Assembly: GCA_041402125.1 (NCBI GenBank)
Contig: JAWKSY010000010.1
Location: 62,001-126,000, forward strand
DNA from: JAWKSY01 sp041402125
GTDB lineage: Bacteria > Planctomycetota > GCA-002687715 > DRQF01
DNA: 64,000 bases
Direction: 5' to 3'
In this document: piece after piece, positions 44,216 through 55,100 of the stretch
Position numbering within the stretch: position 1 is the first letter of the stretch
Layout of the letters: each line of letters begins with the position of its first letter
Translations under genes and position numbers: made by a program
The notes under the pieces: generated by a model
Database searches by the model: none
What the model was told of the DNA's origin: nothing
What the model saw: only the letters and a program-made list of their open reading frames with translations

Positions 44216-45792
44216 GGATCGCGAACGCCCTCGTGCTGGTCCTCGCCGGGATCCTGTCGACGGCCGGCGCCGCCTCGGCCCAGGAGGCGCCGCCGCTCCG
44301 CTGGCCGGAAGTGTGCACGCTCCTCGCCGTCGACCACGACGACCCCATCGCCATCGCGCGGAGACGAGGGATCGTCGATCGATTCGACGCCCGCGTCGAA
44401 GAGGACCTCGCCGGGCTCCGCCTGCATCCGAAGACGATCACAGCCCTTCTCGAGCTCGCTCGTCGGGGCGCCCGGCACGGCAAGGGACCGGGCAAGGAAG
44501 ACCACGATGCGGTCGCCGCCACGACGTTCTTCTTCGCGGGTCAACTCCGCCGGGAAGCCCTGCGCGACGGCGGTCGGTTCCGAGTCTGGCACGATCTCTA
44601 CGAGTGGCCCATCGAGGTGTCTTATCGCGTGCTCGATCTCCCGCGCCGCGCGCTCGCCGAGCGACCGGGCCTGGAATTGGCTGGTCTTCTCGAGCTGCGG
44701 CTCGCGGAACTCGAGCGCACCGAGCTGCGAGGCTGGAGTCGCCGTCGCGTTGGCCCCATCGCCGCGCTCGACCAACTCGGGATTCACGCGGTGTACGAGG
44801 ATCTTCGTGACGACGACCACCCGCGCACATACTGCCTGACCTGGTTCGCACGCGCCGACCGAATCGTCTCCTTCGTCACCCGTCTCGACGAACGTCGAGG
44901 ACGACCCGGACACGACGCCCTGGTGGCCGAGATGACGACCTTGCTCTCGGATCATGCCGCGGGTCGCTTCCCTCCCGACCGGGTGGAGACCCTCCGCGCC
45001 AGGCGTGAGCGGGCGCACTGGCTCGTACTCGACGCCGAGGGTCGCGCCGGAACCTGGCGGGTCGGCGAGGAGATCGCTCCGTTCGGACCCGCCGGTTACG
45101 ACCGGATCACGAGTGGAACCGCAGACTGGCTCGCCTTCGCGTCGCGAGGCGCTCGGATCGACGGCTTCGTTCTCGGCGCCTCGGGACCCCGTCCGGAACC
45201 CGTGCAGACCCTGGCGGGTCCGATCCGATCGCTCGAGCGCTCTCCGCTCTCCGACGAACTGGAGTGCACTATAGACCTCGGACCTGCCGGACGGCTGTTC
45301 GCGACGATCCGACCTGGCGACGACAAGCCGCGACGCGAGGTCGGACTCGGCGTCGGGCCCGGCGCCGCGCTCCCCCGCGGAGGACCGGAGTTTCCGTTCG
45401 CGCTCATGTCGGATCGGGAGCGACTCGTGCGTCCCGCGGACCTTCTCGCGCTCGGAGGAACGGCGGTCGACGTCGCTGCCGCGCGCCTCGACCCCGAGGC
45501 GGCGGACGGCGCTGATCGGGCGGTCCTCGTCCGATTCCGGTTCGCGGAAGCGAAGCGCGATCGCCTCGACCTCTACTCCGTCGCGTTCAACGGGACGATC
45601 AAGCGGGAACTCTGGTCGGGAACGCTGGCGCGGGAGGCCGAGGGTCCGCTGGTGCTCCGCCTCGCGCACTCCGGCCGAGAGCTCTACCTCCTCGCTCCCG
45701 AGTATGGACTCGCCGCGATCTCTCTGAGCGGTGGTCTCCCGCTCCGACTCATGCCTCCGGGCACGCTGCGCGACGTCGTTCCCCTCTTCTAG
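44212..45792 (+). CDS. Secreted protein of unknown function, coupled to the M28 peptidase
   Basis: A 526-residue protein whose ATG overlaps the peptidase stop by four bases. It has a signal peptide (NALVLVLAGILSTAGAASAQ). The N-terminal half is helical with Arg/Glu-rich segments (PKTITALLELARRGARHGKG, LAGLLELRLAELERTELRGW). The second half looks beta-rich, like a propeller or sandwich (GTADWLAFASRGARIDGFVLG, FRFAEAKRDRLDLYSVAF). I recognise no catalytic motif or named family. Codon use in part of it is slightly less GC-biased than in neighbouring genes. Coupling suggests joint secretion with the peptidase. Confidence 0.75.
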   Translation: MRIANALVLVLAGILSTAGAASAQEAPPLRWPEVCTLLAVDHDDPIAIARRRGIVDRFDARVEEDLAGLRLHPKTITALLELARRGARHGKGPGKEDHDAVAATTFFFAGQLRREALRDGGRFRVWHDLYEWPIEVSYRVLDLPRRALAERPGLELAGLLELRLAELERTELRGWSRRRVGPIAALDQLGIHAVYEDLRDDDHPRTYCLTWFARADRIVSFVTRLDERRGRPGHDALVAEMTTLLSDHAAGRFPPDRVETLRARRERAHWLVLDAEGRAGTWRVGEEIAPFGPAGYDRITSGTADWLAFASRGARIDGFVLGASGPRPEPVQTLAGPIRSLERSPLSDELECTIDLGPAGRLFATIRPGDDKPRREVGLGVGPGAALPRGGPEFPFALMSDRERLVRPADLLALGGTAVDVAAARLDPEAADGADRAVLVRFRFAEAKRDRLDLYSVAFNGTIKRELWSGTLAREAEGPLVLRLAHSGRELYLLAPEYGLAAISLSGGLPLRLMPPGTLRDVVPLF

Positions 45793-45832
45793 GGCCCGCC
45801 CGCCGACTTCGCCTCACGAACTCCGAGGCGGA

Positions 45833-46507
45833 TCAGCCGGCGTCCTCGAGGCAGGCCGGATCGTCGTTTCGCGGGCTGTTCACGCGCGTCGAGACCGCGC
45901 GGACGCGCATGTCGTCGGCCGGATGCGCCTCGAAGAGCGGACGCAGGGCGCCGAGCTCGGTGACGCCGGGATCGAGCCAGAGCGGGAAGTCCTCGGGATC
46001 GAGGATGACCGGCATGCGGTCGTGGACCTCGGCGACGAGCTCGTTCGGCGTCGTCGTGAGGATCGTGCAGGACTCGAGGCGCGCCGGCCCCTTGTCCCAG
46101 CTCTCCCAGAGCCCGGCGAAGGCGAAGGGGCGACCGTCGCGCATCGAGATGTGGAAGGGCTGCTTGCCGCCGGCCGCCGTCTTCCGCCACTCGTAGAAGC
46201 CGTCCGCGGGAACGAGACAGCGACGGCGCTTGAAGGCGGCCCGGAACGAGGGCTTCTCCGCCACCGTCTCGGAGCGCGCGTTGATCATGCGCGCCGCGCC
46301 CTTGGCGTCCTTCATGAAGAAGGGGACGAGCCCCCAGTGGAGACGCACGAGCTCGCGCTCGCCCTCGACGACGCGGAGGGCGAGGACATCCTGCGTCGGC
46401 GCGACGTTGTAGCGCGGACGGATGACCGGCGGCGCCGCCTCGGGCTCGAGATCGAAGAGGTCGAGGATGGCGTCCGTCGGGGCCTGCAGCGTGAAGCGTC
46501 CGCACAT
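45833..46507 (-). CDS. SRAP-domain protein (HMCES/YedK family)
   Basis: A 224-residue protein. Cys2 (MCGRFTLQAP) is the residue that crosslinks abasic sites in single-stranded DNA. RYNVAPTQDVLAL supplies the conserved Asn, GFYEWRKTAAGGKQPF the Glu, and EVHDRMPVIL the His. It probably shields abasic sites in ssDNA (known for the family). The middle part LHWGLVPFFMKD and INARSETVAEKPSF is textbook. It is convergent with the unknown secreted gene, 40 bases away. Its position near recCBD is suggestive but not proof of a repair cluster. Confidence 0.95.
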   Translation of the reverse strand: MCGRFTLQAPTDAILDLFDLEPEAAPPVIRPRYNVAPTQDVLALRVVEGERELVRLHWGLVPFFMKDAKGAARMINARSETVAEKPSFRAAFKRRRCLVPADGFYEWRKTAAGGKQPFHISMRDGRPFAFAGLWESWDKGPARLESCTILTTTPNELVAEVHDRMPVILDPEDFPLWLDPGVTELGALRPLFEAHPADDMRVRAVSTRVNSPRNDDPACLEDAG

Positions 46508-46583
46508 CGCAATCGCCCTCCCTGGGGTTCGCGTCCGGATGAGGGAGCAGCCTACGAAACCGCGGGCCCCGGCGTCGCTTCGA

Positions 46584-47111
46584 TCACGCGTCCCGCGCGG
46601 GATCGGAGAGGAAGACCAGGATGCGCCCCGCCCGGCGCTCGAGACGGAATCCCAGCTTCTCCACGACGCGGACGGAGGCCAGGTTGTCGACCTGGACGAT
46701 GGCGAGGAGAGGTCCGAGCCCCAGCCGTTCGCGCGCGATGCGCATCGCGGCCGCGCCGGCCTCCGTCGCGAAGCCCCGGCCGCGTTCCTCGGCGACGATC
46801 GCGTAGCCGAGGTCGGGGTGTTCGTACTCGTCGCGCCGGAGGATGCTCGCGACGCCGATCCCGCGGCCGTCGTCGCGGTGCGAGACGCGCCAGAGCCCGA
46901 AGCCCTCGCGGGCGGCGATGGCCAGCGGCCCCTCGCGCAGGTAGCGGCGCGCGTCCTCCTCCGTCCGGACGCCGCGGTCCGCCACGAAGCGCCGGAACTC
47001 GGCGTCGTCGAGGACGCGCAACACGAGCGGCGCGTCCTCCTCCCGGATCGGATCGAGCCGCAGTCGTTCGCTGCGCTCGACCGGGAGTCCCTTGTCGTGC
47101 GAGTGGGTCAC
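46584..47111 (-). CDS. GNAT-family N-acetyltransferase
   Basis: A 175-residue acetyl-CoA transferase. I choose the GTG at 47111 (VTHSHDKGLPVERSERLRL) because GGAAGG lies five bases upstream. Core features are LRLDPIREEDAPLVLRVL, LGYAIVAEERGRGFATEAG (the V-x-x-x-x-R-G-x-G/A acetyl-CoA loop), and VQVDNLASVRVVEKLGFRLE (beta-bulge and helix typical of RimJ/RimL-like enzymes). The substrate is unknown. SRAP is the next gene in the same direction after 76 bases. Confidence 0.9.
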   Translation of the reverse strand: MTHSHDKGLPVERSERLRLDPIREEDAPLVLRVLDDAEFRRFVADRGVRTEEDARRYLREGPLAIAAREGFGLWRVSHRDDGRGIGVASILRRDEYEHPDLGYAIVAEERGRGFATEAGAAAMRIARERLGLGPLLAIVQVDNLASVRVVEKLGFRLERRAGRILVFLSDPARDA

Positions 47112-47227
47112 CCGGACCTTCCTTCCTCGGCCCGCCCCGGCCGTCGCTTCCTTGTAGCCGAAGTCGCACCCGGGTCGAAAGCGCGCGGCGGATCGCCGCG
47201 GTCCCCCCCGTCCGTTGTGATCGGGGC

Positions 47228-48352
47228 ATGTCTTCCCTCGAACCCGTCTCGACCTCCGCCCGCGTCGCGGGACAGGTGCTCGCGCACTACGCCTTCGACG
47301 TCGGCTTCCAGATCGACCTGGAGCGCGCCGCCGAACAGGCCCGCGAGGCGACGCGGCACCGCGTCGTCCGGACGCGACGCCCGGCGCCCCAGTGGTTCGA
47401 CTACGATCCGGCGCCCGTCCTCCTCTCCCTCCCCGGAGACAGCGTCGAGGTCGGCGGGCTGCGCTCGGACAGCCTCGTCGAGGCGATCGTCTTCGATTTC
47501 GGCACCGTGCTGCTGACCTACCGCTTCCCGCTCGAGGCGACGCTCGGGGATCTCCCCGCCCTGGGGGCGCAGTTCCACGACGCACAGTCGATCGGCGAGG
47601 ATGCGCGTCGCCGCGCCGGCGTGCTGCTCGACGTGATCCGCTCGGCGGTGGAACGCCCCGAGCTCGGAAGCGCCGAGGAGGACTACACGGTCTTCTCGAT
47701 CACGGAGTGGGACCCCGCCATCTCGCCGATCGACGTGGCCGACCGCGCGACCTCGGTCCTCGCCCAGGCGATCGAGGGCGAGACGGCGCCCCTCGCGCCT
47801 CTGCTCGCCGAACGGGCGCTGGCCGGGCGGCTGTCCTACACCGCCGACGACGTCGCGATCGTCGACTGGAACGCGGCGATCCTCTTCGACGCGGAACCCG
47901 CGGACGTCGTCGCCGTGCTCAAGCACGCCAACGTCGAGCTGCTGGAGCTCCGCGTGCTGGACGCCGAACTCGACGAGCTCCTCGACCACGCCGACGAGAC
48001 CCTCTCCGAGCTCCTCCGCCGGCGCCTCTGGCCCGGCTTCCAGGCGAAGCGGATCCTGGGGCGCTACGCCACGGCCCAGACCGACGCCGCGGTGATGTTC
48101 GAGGGCGTGAACAACGCGATCAAGCTCCTCGGCAACCAGTACCTCGCGCGCGTCTACCGCATCGCCGCGCGTCGCCTCGACCTCCCCGCCTGGCAGGCCA
48201 GCGTCCAGCGCAAGCTCGAGGCGACGGAGAGCCTTTACCAGAAGATGTCCGACGCCGCCTCGACCGGCCGCCTCGAGACCCTCGAGTGGGTGATCGTCAT
48301 CCTCATCGCCATCTCGATGATCCTTCCCTTCATGCCCTGGTACGGGCACTGA
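47228..48352 (+). CDS. RMD1/DUF155-family membrane protein
   Basis: A 374-residue protein resembling the RMD1 family (yeast Rmd1/Rmd8; DUF155). It has a soluble N-terminal part with GQVLAHYAFDVGFQIDLERA and the conserved VEAIVFDFGTVLLTYRFPLE, an all-helical middle (LDAELDELLDHADETLSELLRRR), and a C-terminal TM helix (LEWVIVILIAISMILPFMPWY) typical of this family. In eukaryotes relatives act in mitochondria; the bacterial function is not defined. It is divergent from the GNAT gene, 116 bases away, and downstream lies the palindrome cluster. Confidence 0.82.
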   Translation: MSSLEPVSTSARVAGQVLAHYAFDVGFQIDLERAAEQAREATRHRVVRTRRPAPQWFDYDPAPVLLSLPGDSVEVGGLRSDSLVEAIVFDFGTVLLTYRFPLEATLGDLPALGAQFHDAQSIGEDARRRAGVLLDVIRSAVERPELGSAEEDYTVFSITEWDPAISPIDVADRATSVLAQAIEGETAPLAPLLAERALAGRLSYTADDVAIVDWNAAILFDAEPADVVAVLKHANVELLELRVLDAELDELLDHADETLSELLRRRLWPGFQAKRILGRYATAQTDAAVMFEGVNNAIKLLGNQYLARVYRIAARRLDLPAWQASVQRKLEATESLYQKMSDAASTGRLETLEWVIVILIAISMILPFMPWYGH

Positions 48353-48419
48353 TCCGAGGGGCGCCGCGCGGCTCGGCCCGCGGCGTCACCGCCGATGGCT
48401 CGCGGCGCGATGCTGGGGA

Positions 48420-48507
48420 GGTGCCTGACTCCGGATGTGCATTCCGCGGAGGGTCGAACGACTTCGCGGAGCGGGTCCGCGGGAATGCACGTCCGGTGTC
48501 TGGCACC
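48420..48507. repeat. REP-like palindromic pair 1
   Basis: Copy GGTGCCTGACTCCGGATGTG... (48420-48449) and its inverted partner ending ...CCGGTGTCTGGCACC (48477-48507) face each other, with about 27 bases between. The two arms match over about 30 bases with few differences, so the unit can fold into a long hairpin. The partner continues with CCTGCATCGTCTCC, seen again after pair 2. Confidence 0.75.
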
Positions 48508-48551
48508 GTACCTGCATCGTCTCCGTCGAGGGATGGCGGCGGATGCACGTA

Positions 48552-48639
48552 CGGAGCCTGACACCGGATGAGCATTTCCCCGGGCCCTTCGGGTCGGCGT
48601 CCGCCCCGCGGGGGAAATGCACATCCGGAGTCAGGCACC
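48552..48639. repeat. REP-like palindromic pair 2
   Basis: Copy CGGAGCCTGACACCGGATGA... (48552-48581) and its inverted partner ending ...CCGGAGTCAGGCACC (48610-48639) repeat the design of pair 1 about 131 bases earlier. The arms end in TTTCCCC / GGGGAAA and are separated by GC-rich spacer. The copies differ from pair 1 by scattered, partly compensating changes. Confidence 0.75.
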
Positions 48640-48703
48640 TTCCCTGCATCCTCCCTTCGGGTGATCGGTGCGACGAGAGAGGTCGAGTGCCGCGCACGCT
48701 CGG

Positions 48704-48747
48704 ATGCAGAGCGGGGGCCCGACCGAGGTCGGGCTCCCGCTCTGCAT
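48704..48747. repeat. 44-bp hairpin before recC
   Basis: ATGCAGAGCGGG...GCCCGAC pairs with GTCGGGC...CCCGCTCTGCAT (48704-48747), with one internal mismatch. It lies 73 bases before the recC start and 352 after the RMD1-family stop. No T-run follows. It could be a factor-dependent terminator or part of the palindrome cluster; the gap 48353-48820 has no gene. Confidence 0.6.
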
Positions 48748-48820
48748 GTCCCCCGCGACCGCGACACTGCCGGGTCCCTCGTCACCAGACGACAGGCGCA
48801 TCCAGGGCGGAGGAAGGTCG

Positions 48821-51800
48821 TTGCTCGAGATCCGGGTCGCTCCCCACTGGGATCGTCTGCTCGACATGCTCGCGGCGGCGATCCGCGGGAGTCGACGCGA
48901 GGATCCCCTGCGCCTCGTCCGGGTGCTGGCGCCCTCGCCCGCGGCCGAGGCCTGGCTGCGGGAGGCCCTCGTCGTGCGACTCGGCGTCGCGGCGCGGATC
49001 GAGTTCGCGCTCGTCGAGCGCTGGCTCGAGGCCGGACTCTCGCCCGAGGACCGCGCCGACCGGTTGACGACGGCGGAGCTCCGCCTCGAGCTGCTCGCCC
49101 TCCTCCTCGACGAGGCCGCGCTCGACGACCCCTCTCTCGCCGCGCCCCGACGCACGCTGGAGGCGGTTCCCGCCGGCGCGGCGCGTCGCCGTCGCGCCTT
49201 CGAACTCGCGAGCCGGCTGGCCCCGCTCTTCGAGGAGTACGCGCTCACGCGACCGGACGCGATCGCGACCTGGCGCCGCTCCGCCGCCGCGGTCGGGACC
49301 GGAGTCGCCGCGTGGCAGCACGCCCTCTTCCGGGCCGCCCTCGCGCGGCGCGGGGCCGCGAGCCGTCCCGGTCAGCGCTTCCTCTGCGAGATCGCGGCCT
49401 CCGCGCCGGTCGCGGACGACGCGACACCCCTCTTCGTCGTCGCGCCCGGATTCCTCGCTCCCGCCTACACCGCCGCGCTCGCCCGTCGCACGGCCGCCAC
49501 GCCCGGCCTCCTCCTGCAGCTCCGGATCGACGCGACGGCGCCGGCCTTCCGCGCCCTCGAGGACTGGGCGCAGCCGGAGGAGCTCTTCCTCGACGCCTTC
49601 GCGGCCGCGGGCGGCACCCGCGTCCTCGCCGAGGAGGACGCGCGACGACCGGGACGGACCTGGCTGGACCACCTCGTGCGCGGCGAGGCCGCCCCCGCGG
49701 GAGAGGCCGACGACAGCCTCGTCGTCGTCGACGCCCCCACCCCCACCCGCGAGGCCGAGGCGGTGTGCGACGAGATCTGGCGGGCGCTGCTCGCGACGCG
49801 CGACGAGGCCGCGCCGCTGCTCCCCTCCGACGTCCTCGTCCTGGTGGCGGGCGCCGACGACGGCGCCTACCGCATTCGCCTCCTCGCGGCGGCGGCGGCG
49901 CGCGGACTCCCCGCGTTCGAGACCGACGCGGGAGCCGCGCGACGGAGCGGCGCGGTCGAGACCGCGGGCGACCTGCTCGGTCTCGTCGGGAGCCGCTTCG
50001 AGCGTCAGGCGGTGTTCCGCCTCTTCCGCCGGCCGGCCTTCCGCGCCCGCTTTCCCGGCGCCGACGCCGAGGCGTGGGAGCGCTGGGCCGTGGAGCTCGA
50101 GGTGCGGCACGGCCGCGACGACGCCGACCACGCCGGTTCCTACCTCCCGCGGGACCTCTACCACTGGGATCAGGCGCTCGCGCGACTCGCGCTCGCGCGC
50201 TTCCTCCCCGAGGTCGAGGGCGGCGATCCGCCCCTGCTCGCGATCGGCGCGCGCCGGCTCGCGCCCGCGCCCTTCGAGGCGGATGCCGCCGAGGTGGGCC
50301 GGCTCTCCGCCGTGCTGCGCGATCTCGTCGCGCGCTCGCGCGAGCTCGGCGAGGGCGCGCCGCGACCGCTCCGGGACTGGGGACGCGCCTTCGCCGCCCT
50401 CGTCGAGGACTTCGTCGCGCCGGCCGAGGGCGAGGACGAGAGCGTTCCCCTGCGGATCGGGGCCGCCCTCCGAAGCCTCGGCGAGGGCGCCGCCGCCGCC
50501 GAGCTGCCGCTCGATTTCGGCTCCGCCCGCGCGATCGCCCTCGAGACCGTCTCCGGGCTCGCCCCCCGGGCCGGCGCGGCCCGCCTGCGCGGCATCGCGA
50601 TCGCGGCCCTCGGCGCCGTCCGCCCGCCGGCGGCCCGCATGATCGCCGTCGTCGGACTGGACGAGGATCGCTTTCCCGCCGGCTCCCGCCGCAGCGCGCT
50701 CGACCTGCGCCGCGACGACGCGAGCCCCGAGGAACCCTCGCCGCGCGCCCGCGACCTGCAGCGCTTCGCCGAGGTGCTCCGCGGCGCGTCCGACCGCCTC
50801 GTCCTCGGCCACCGCGGGCGCGACGCCGCGACCGGCGATGCGCGCGAACCCTCCGTCGTCGTGCGCGACATCCGGGCCTGGTCGGCGAGCGCGGACGGCG
50901 TCCCCCGTCTGCCGACGCGACGGATCGGCTCCGATCCGACGAGCGCGCCGCGGAGCGAGGCCGGCCCGCCCCGGCCCGCGCCGGACGGCTTCCTCGCGCC
51001 GCGCGCGGAGGGCGCCGTCTTCTCCTCCCCCACGGCCGAGGAGCTCCGCGCGCTCCACCTGCGCGAAACCTACCGCGACCGGACGGGACGTGATCCCGAC
51101 GGACTCGAGGATCTCCTCGCGGCCGAGGGCGATCGCGACGCGCTCCGTCGCTTCCTCGCCCTCGTCGAGCTCCCGGCCGGACGCGCCCGCTCATCGCCCC
51201 GACCGACGCGCGGCTCGTCGACGCGGCGGTCGCCGCTGCCGTGCGCTCCAGTCTCGGCCGCTTCGATGGCCGGGCCTGCGGAGCGGAAGGCTCGCTGGGC
51301 CGCCGAGGAAGCCGACCGACGTTCGACCTCCAGCGCTGGCGCTCGAGGACGCGCGCTTCCTGCGCGAGACCTTCGAGGAAGCCCTCACCACCGAACGACT
51401 CGACGGCCTCGAACTGCAATCCACCTACGAGCGCAACCCGACATCAGGAGATATCGACGGGTAGCTGGAACGTAACGCTCTTCAGGAGCGGAGCCTCGGG
51501 AACAGCATCGAGCGTCAGGACGCCGGCGCGGGATCGCGGCGACGGGCGCCGCCGCGCTGAGTTTCAATACATCTTCGGACCGGAAGCATTGGCACTCGAA
51601 CGTCGTCGTCAGATGATCGCCACCCATGGCGCGAGGGGCCCTGCGATTGCGCATCACCAGCGCACCGAACTCGTCGCCTCGCGGCGGACGCCGTGCACTG
51701 GATCCGCCTGCCACCGCGGCAGGCGGCAGAGGACCTCGCCCGCGCGCTGGTGATCACGCGCTCCTCGCGGCTCCAGGTGCCTGGACGACCGGACCGGGGC

Positions 51801-52174
51801 CTACCACTGCGATCACCGGCGGCAAGGACCGGGCGGCACGGTGCGGGCCGCCGCCGTCGGCTGCGAGACGGCCCGCGCCCTGGCTCGGAGCGCAGGTCGC
51901 GGAGATCCTGTCGGGTCTCCACCCTACTTCCTGCCCGTCACCGTCAGTTCATGACCAGCTCGACACCGGGCTGGAGGTGGTCAAGGGACGACGCCTCGAG
52001 CTCGAGTCGGCGCTCGCGATCCGCCACGCGAACTACGAGCCGCGCGAGTGGGATCCGCTCCGCCGCGTCGAGGACCACCACCCGCCCGCCGACGCCGCGG
52101 AGCTCGTTCGCCGCCGCTACTCGGCCTTCCTTCCCGAGGTCCCGCGGCTCCCCGACGAGGGAGGTCCGCGATGA
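48821..52174 (+). CDS. recC: Exodeoxyribonuclease V gamma subunit RecC (3' part frameshifted)
   Basis: RecC-like subunit of the RecBCD helicase-nuclease that repairs double-strand breaks; the gamma subunit holds Chi and has an inactive nuclease fold. I start at TTG 48821 (LLEIRVAPHWDRLLDML), which GGAGG precedes. The N-terminus RLVRVLAPSPAAEAWLREAL ... GVAARIEFALVERWLEAGL fits family sequences. The frame is stable to about 51185 and then breaks repeatedly to about 51960. RFLRETFEEALTTERLDGLE and the end VVKGRRLELESALAIRHANYE are family-like, and the stop overlaps recB (ATGA). Length about 1118 codons, matching E. coli RecC, so nothing large seems inserted. Confidence 0.82.
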
Positions 52175-55100
52175 CCGAGCGCTACCCCCGTCCCCCGATC
52201 CTGGACCGGATCACGCGCGAGCGCCACGCCGTCATCGAGGCCTCGGCCGGCACGGGCAAGACCTACACGATCGAGAACCTCGTCGCGGCCCTGGTCCTCG
52301 ACGACGCCGTTCCTCTCGAGCGCCTGCTCGTCGTCACCTTCACCGAGAAGGCCGCGGCCGAGCTGACGACGCGCGTGCGGGCCAAGCTCCAGGAGATCGC
52401 GGACGTCGCGTCGGCGCGACGCCGCCTCGCCGCGCCTCCGGCCGCGGAGGCGCCGGCCTGGGAGCTCACGCCGGAACGCGTCCGACGGGTGGAGACCGCC
52501 CTCCGCGACTTCGACTCCGCGACGATCACGACCATCCACGGCTTCGGTCGCCAGGTCATCGGCGAGCTCGCCTTCGACGGAGGTCTGCCCTTCGAGGCCG
52601 AGCCGGCGGACACGCGCGGGCTCTTCCGCGAGGCCTTCCGCGCCGTCCTGCGCGAGACGCTCGCCGTGGATCCCGACCAGAGGATCTGGCTCGAGGCCGG
52701 GCTGCGCGGTGGACACTCGACCGCGAAGCTCGAGTCGGTCCTCCGCGAGATCCACGGGAAGAACGGACGACTGGATGTCGCATTCGACGCCGACGAGGCG
52801 GAGGAATCCTGGCGCGCGCTCGAAGCGGCCTCGCGCGGCGAGGGCGTCGACGCCTCGATCGCGGCGATCCACTCCGGAATCAAGGACAAGCGGAGCTCCG
52901 GCTACGCGGCGAGGCGCCTCGAGATGGTGCGGGATTCCCTCCTCCACGCGCGCAACCTCCCCGAGGCGATGGAGGCCCTCGACGCGAAGGCCGCCCGCGA
53001 GCTCCTGGAGCGCCTCGATCGGGATCTGGCCGACGGGGGCGCCTCGCTCGCCTTCGTCGCCGCGCTCCGTCGCTTCGTCGCCGCCCGCGTGCCCTGTCTC
53101 GGACCCTTCGCGGCCCGCGCGCTGCCGCTCATCGCGGCGCGCATGACCGCCCTCAAGCGCGAGCGGGGCCTGATCGACTTCGACGACATGCTCCACCTCG
53201 TCCGCGAGGCGCTGGAGGAACGGGAGGACCTCGTCCGACGCATGCGCGAGCGCTGGTCGCACGCCCTGATCGACGAGTTCCAGGACACCGACCCGACGCA
53301 GTGGGCCATCTTCCGGCGCGTCTTCGCCCCGGACGACGCCGGAGCGACGACCCGCCTCGCCCTCGTCGGCGATCCGAAGCAGTCGATCTACCGCTTCCGC
53401 GGCGCCGACCTCGCGACCTACGACGCGGCCGTCGCCACCCTCGGCGCGATGGGCGCGGATCGCGTGAGTCTCGACGCGAACTGGCGCTCCACCGCCGACC
53501 TCGTCGAGGCCGTCAACGCGATCTTCGCCCCCGCGGGCGAGGCGCCGATCTTCGACGGCCCGGTCGACTACGACGCGCCGGTCGCCGCGGTCCACGCCGG
53601 AACGCGCCGCCTCCTCGACGCAACGGCTCGCCCGGTGCCGCCCCTCGCGATCCGGATCCTTCCCTCCGATCGCGGCGAGATGGGTTCGCCCGAGGCGAGC
53701 GAGCTCTGGCGCGCCGCCATCGCGGACGAGATCCGCCGCCTCGTGATCGCAGCGCCGCACGCCGTCGAGGACGGCGACGAGACGCGGCCGCTCCGCTTCC
53801 GCGACGTCATGATCCTCACCTTCACGAACGCCGAGAACCGCGCCTTCATCGCGCGACTCCGCGAGCCGGGATCCCCGTCGCCTCTACAAGAACCCCGGCC
53901 TCTTCGGCTCCGGGATCGCCGACAAGCCTGCTCGATCTCCTCCTCGCCATCGAGGACCCCGCCGACGAGGCCCGCCGTCTTCGCACCTGGGCCGGTCCCT
54001 TCTTCGCGGTTCCTCTCGCCGACCTCGTCGCCACGCAGGACCTGCCGTCGTCGCACCCCTTGCTCGCGCGCCTCCTCGCCTGGTCCGACCGCGCGCGAGG
54101 GCATGGAGGCCCTCGCGAGCGAGATCCTCGGCGCCTCGGGATTCGCGCGGCGCGAAACCGCGGGGGCCGACGAGCGCGTCACGCAACGTCCGTCAGATGC
54201 TCGATCTCCTCCTCGAAGCGGGTCGCGAGCGCGGCGACGGTCTCGCGGGCTGGATCCGCGACCTGCGCGAGCGTCGCGAGGACGCGCGAGACGACGAGTC
54301 CGAGGACACCGTCTACGAGGAGCGCGATCTCGACGCGGACGCCGTCCAGGTCATGACCGTCCACAAGAGCAAGGGGCTCGAGGCGCCGGTGGTCTTCCTC
54401 GGCGGGGGCTTCGGCCCGGTCCTCGTGCGCCGGTCGGCGGTCTGGGAGGGCTCGGAAGATGGAGAGCGCGTCGTCCGCGTCGGGGCGAAGGACGACCTCG
54501 CCCCCGTCGTTCGTCGAGCGGTCGAACCGGGAGGCGACGGAGGAGAACCAGCGCGTCGCCCTGACGCCGGGCGCGCTCGCTGCTCGATCCTCCCCCACTT
54601 CGCGCCGGCCCCGTCAGGCCGCAGGACGCGACCGCGAGGAAGTGGACAGCAGAAGTCCATCGACGCCTCGCGCATCGGCCCGCTCAACCGACGGCTGGCC
54701 GCGATGCTCGCTGCGGGCGAGGCCGACGAGGCGCCGGAGCGCTACGACGTCGCCGGGGTGGCCCCGGCCGCGACGCCGCCAGTCCCCGAGACGCCTCTGG
54801 CGCGTCGAGGCGGCAGCCCTCGACGACGCGCGGCGCACCGGCGCGCCCGTCGCCGCGGCGCGCCCCTCGCCGCGCCCCGGATCGTGACCTCGTACTCGGC
54901 CCTGAAGCGGCGCCGCGCGGAACTCGACGCCCCCGACGCCGAGAGCGGCCTCGCGGCGCCGGTCGGGTCCGCCGTCGATCGAGTGCTCCCCGCCGGGCGC
55001 GAGGCGGGCCTCTTCCTCCACGAGATGCTGGAGCATCTCGACTACGCCCCGCTCCGCGCGAAGACCGGACCTCGACGGGTGGGCCGCCCGCCCCGAGGTG

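Noticed and set aside
48420..48747. Palindrome cluster as a CRISPR array
   Set aside because: Copies alternate in orientation, vary in sequence, and lack regular spacers or cas genes.
51430..51950. Inserted foreign segment inside recC
   Set aside because: The stretch reads poorly in every frame, but the total recC length equals the family norm, so an insertion would require an equal deletion; local sequence error is simpler.
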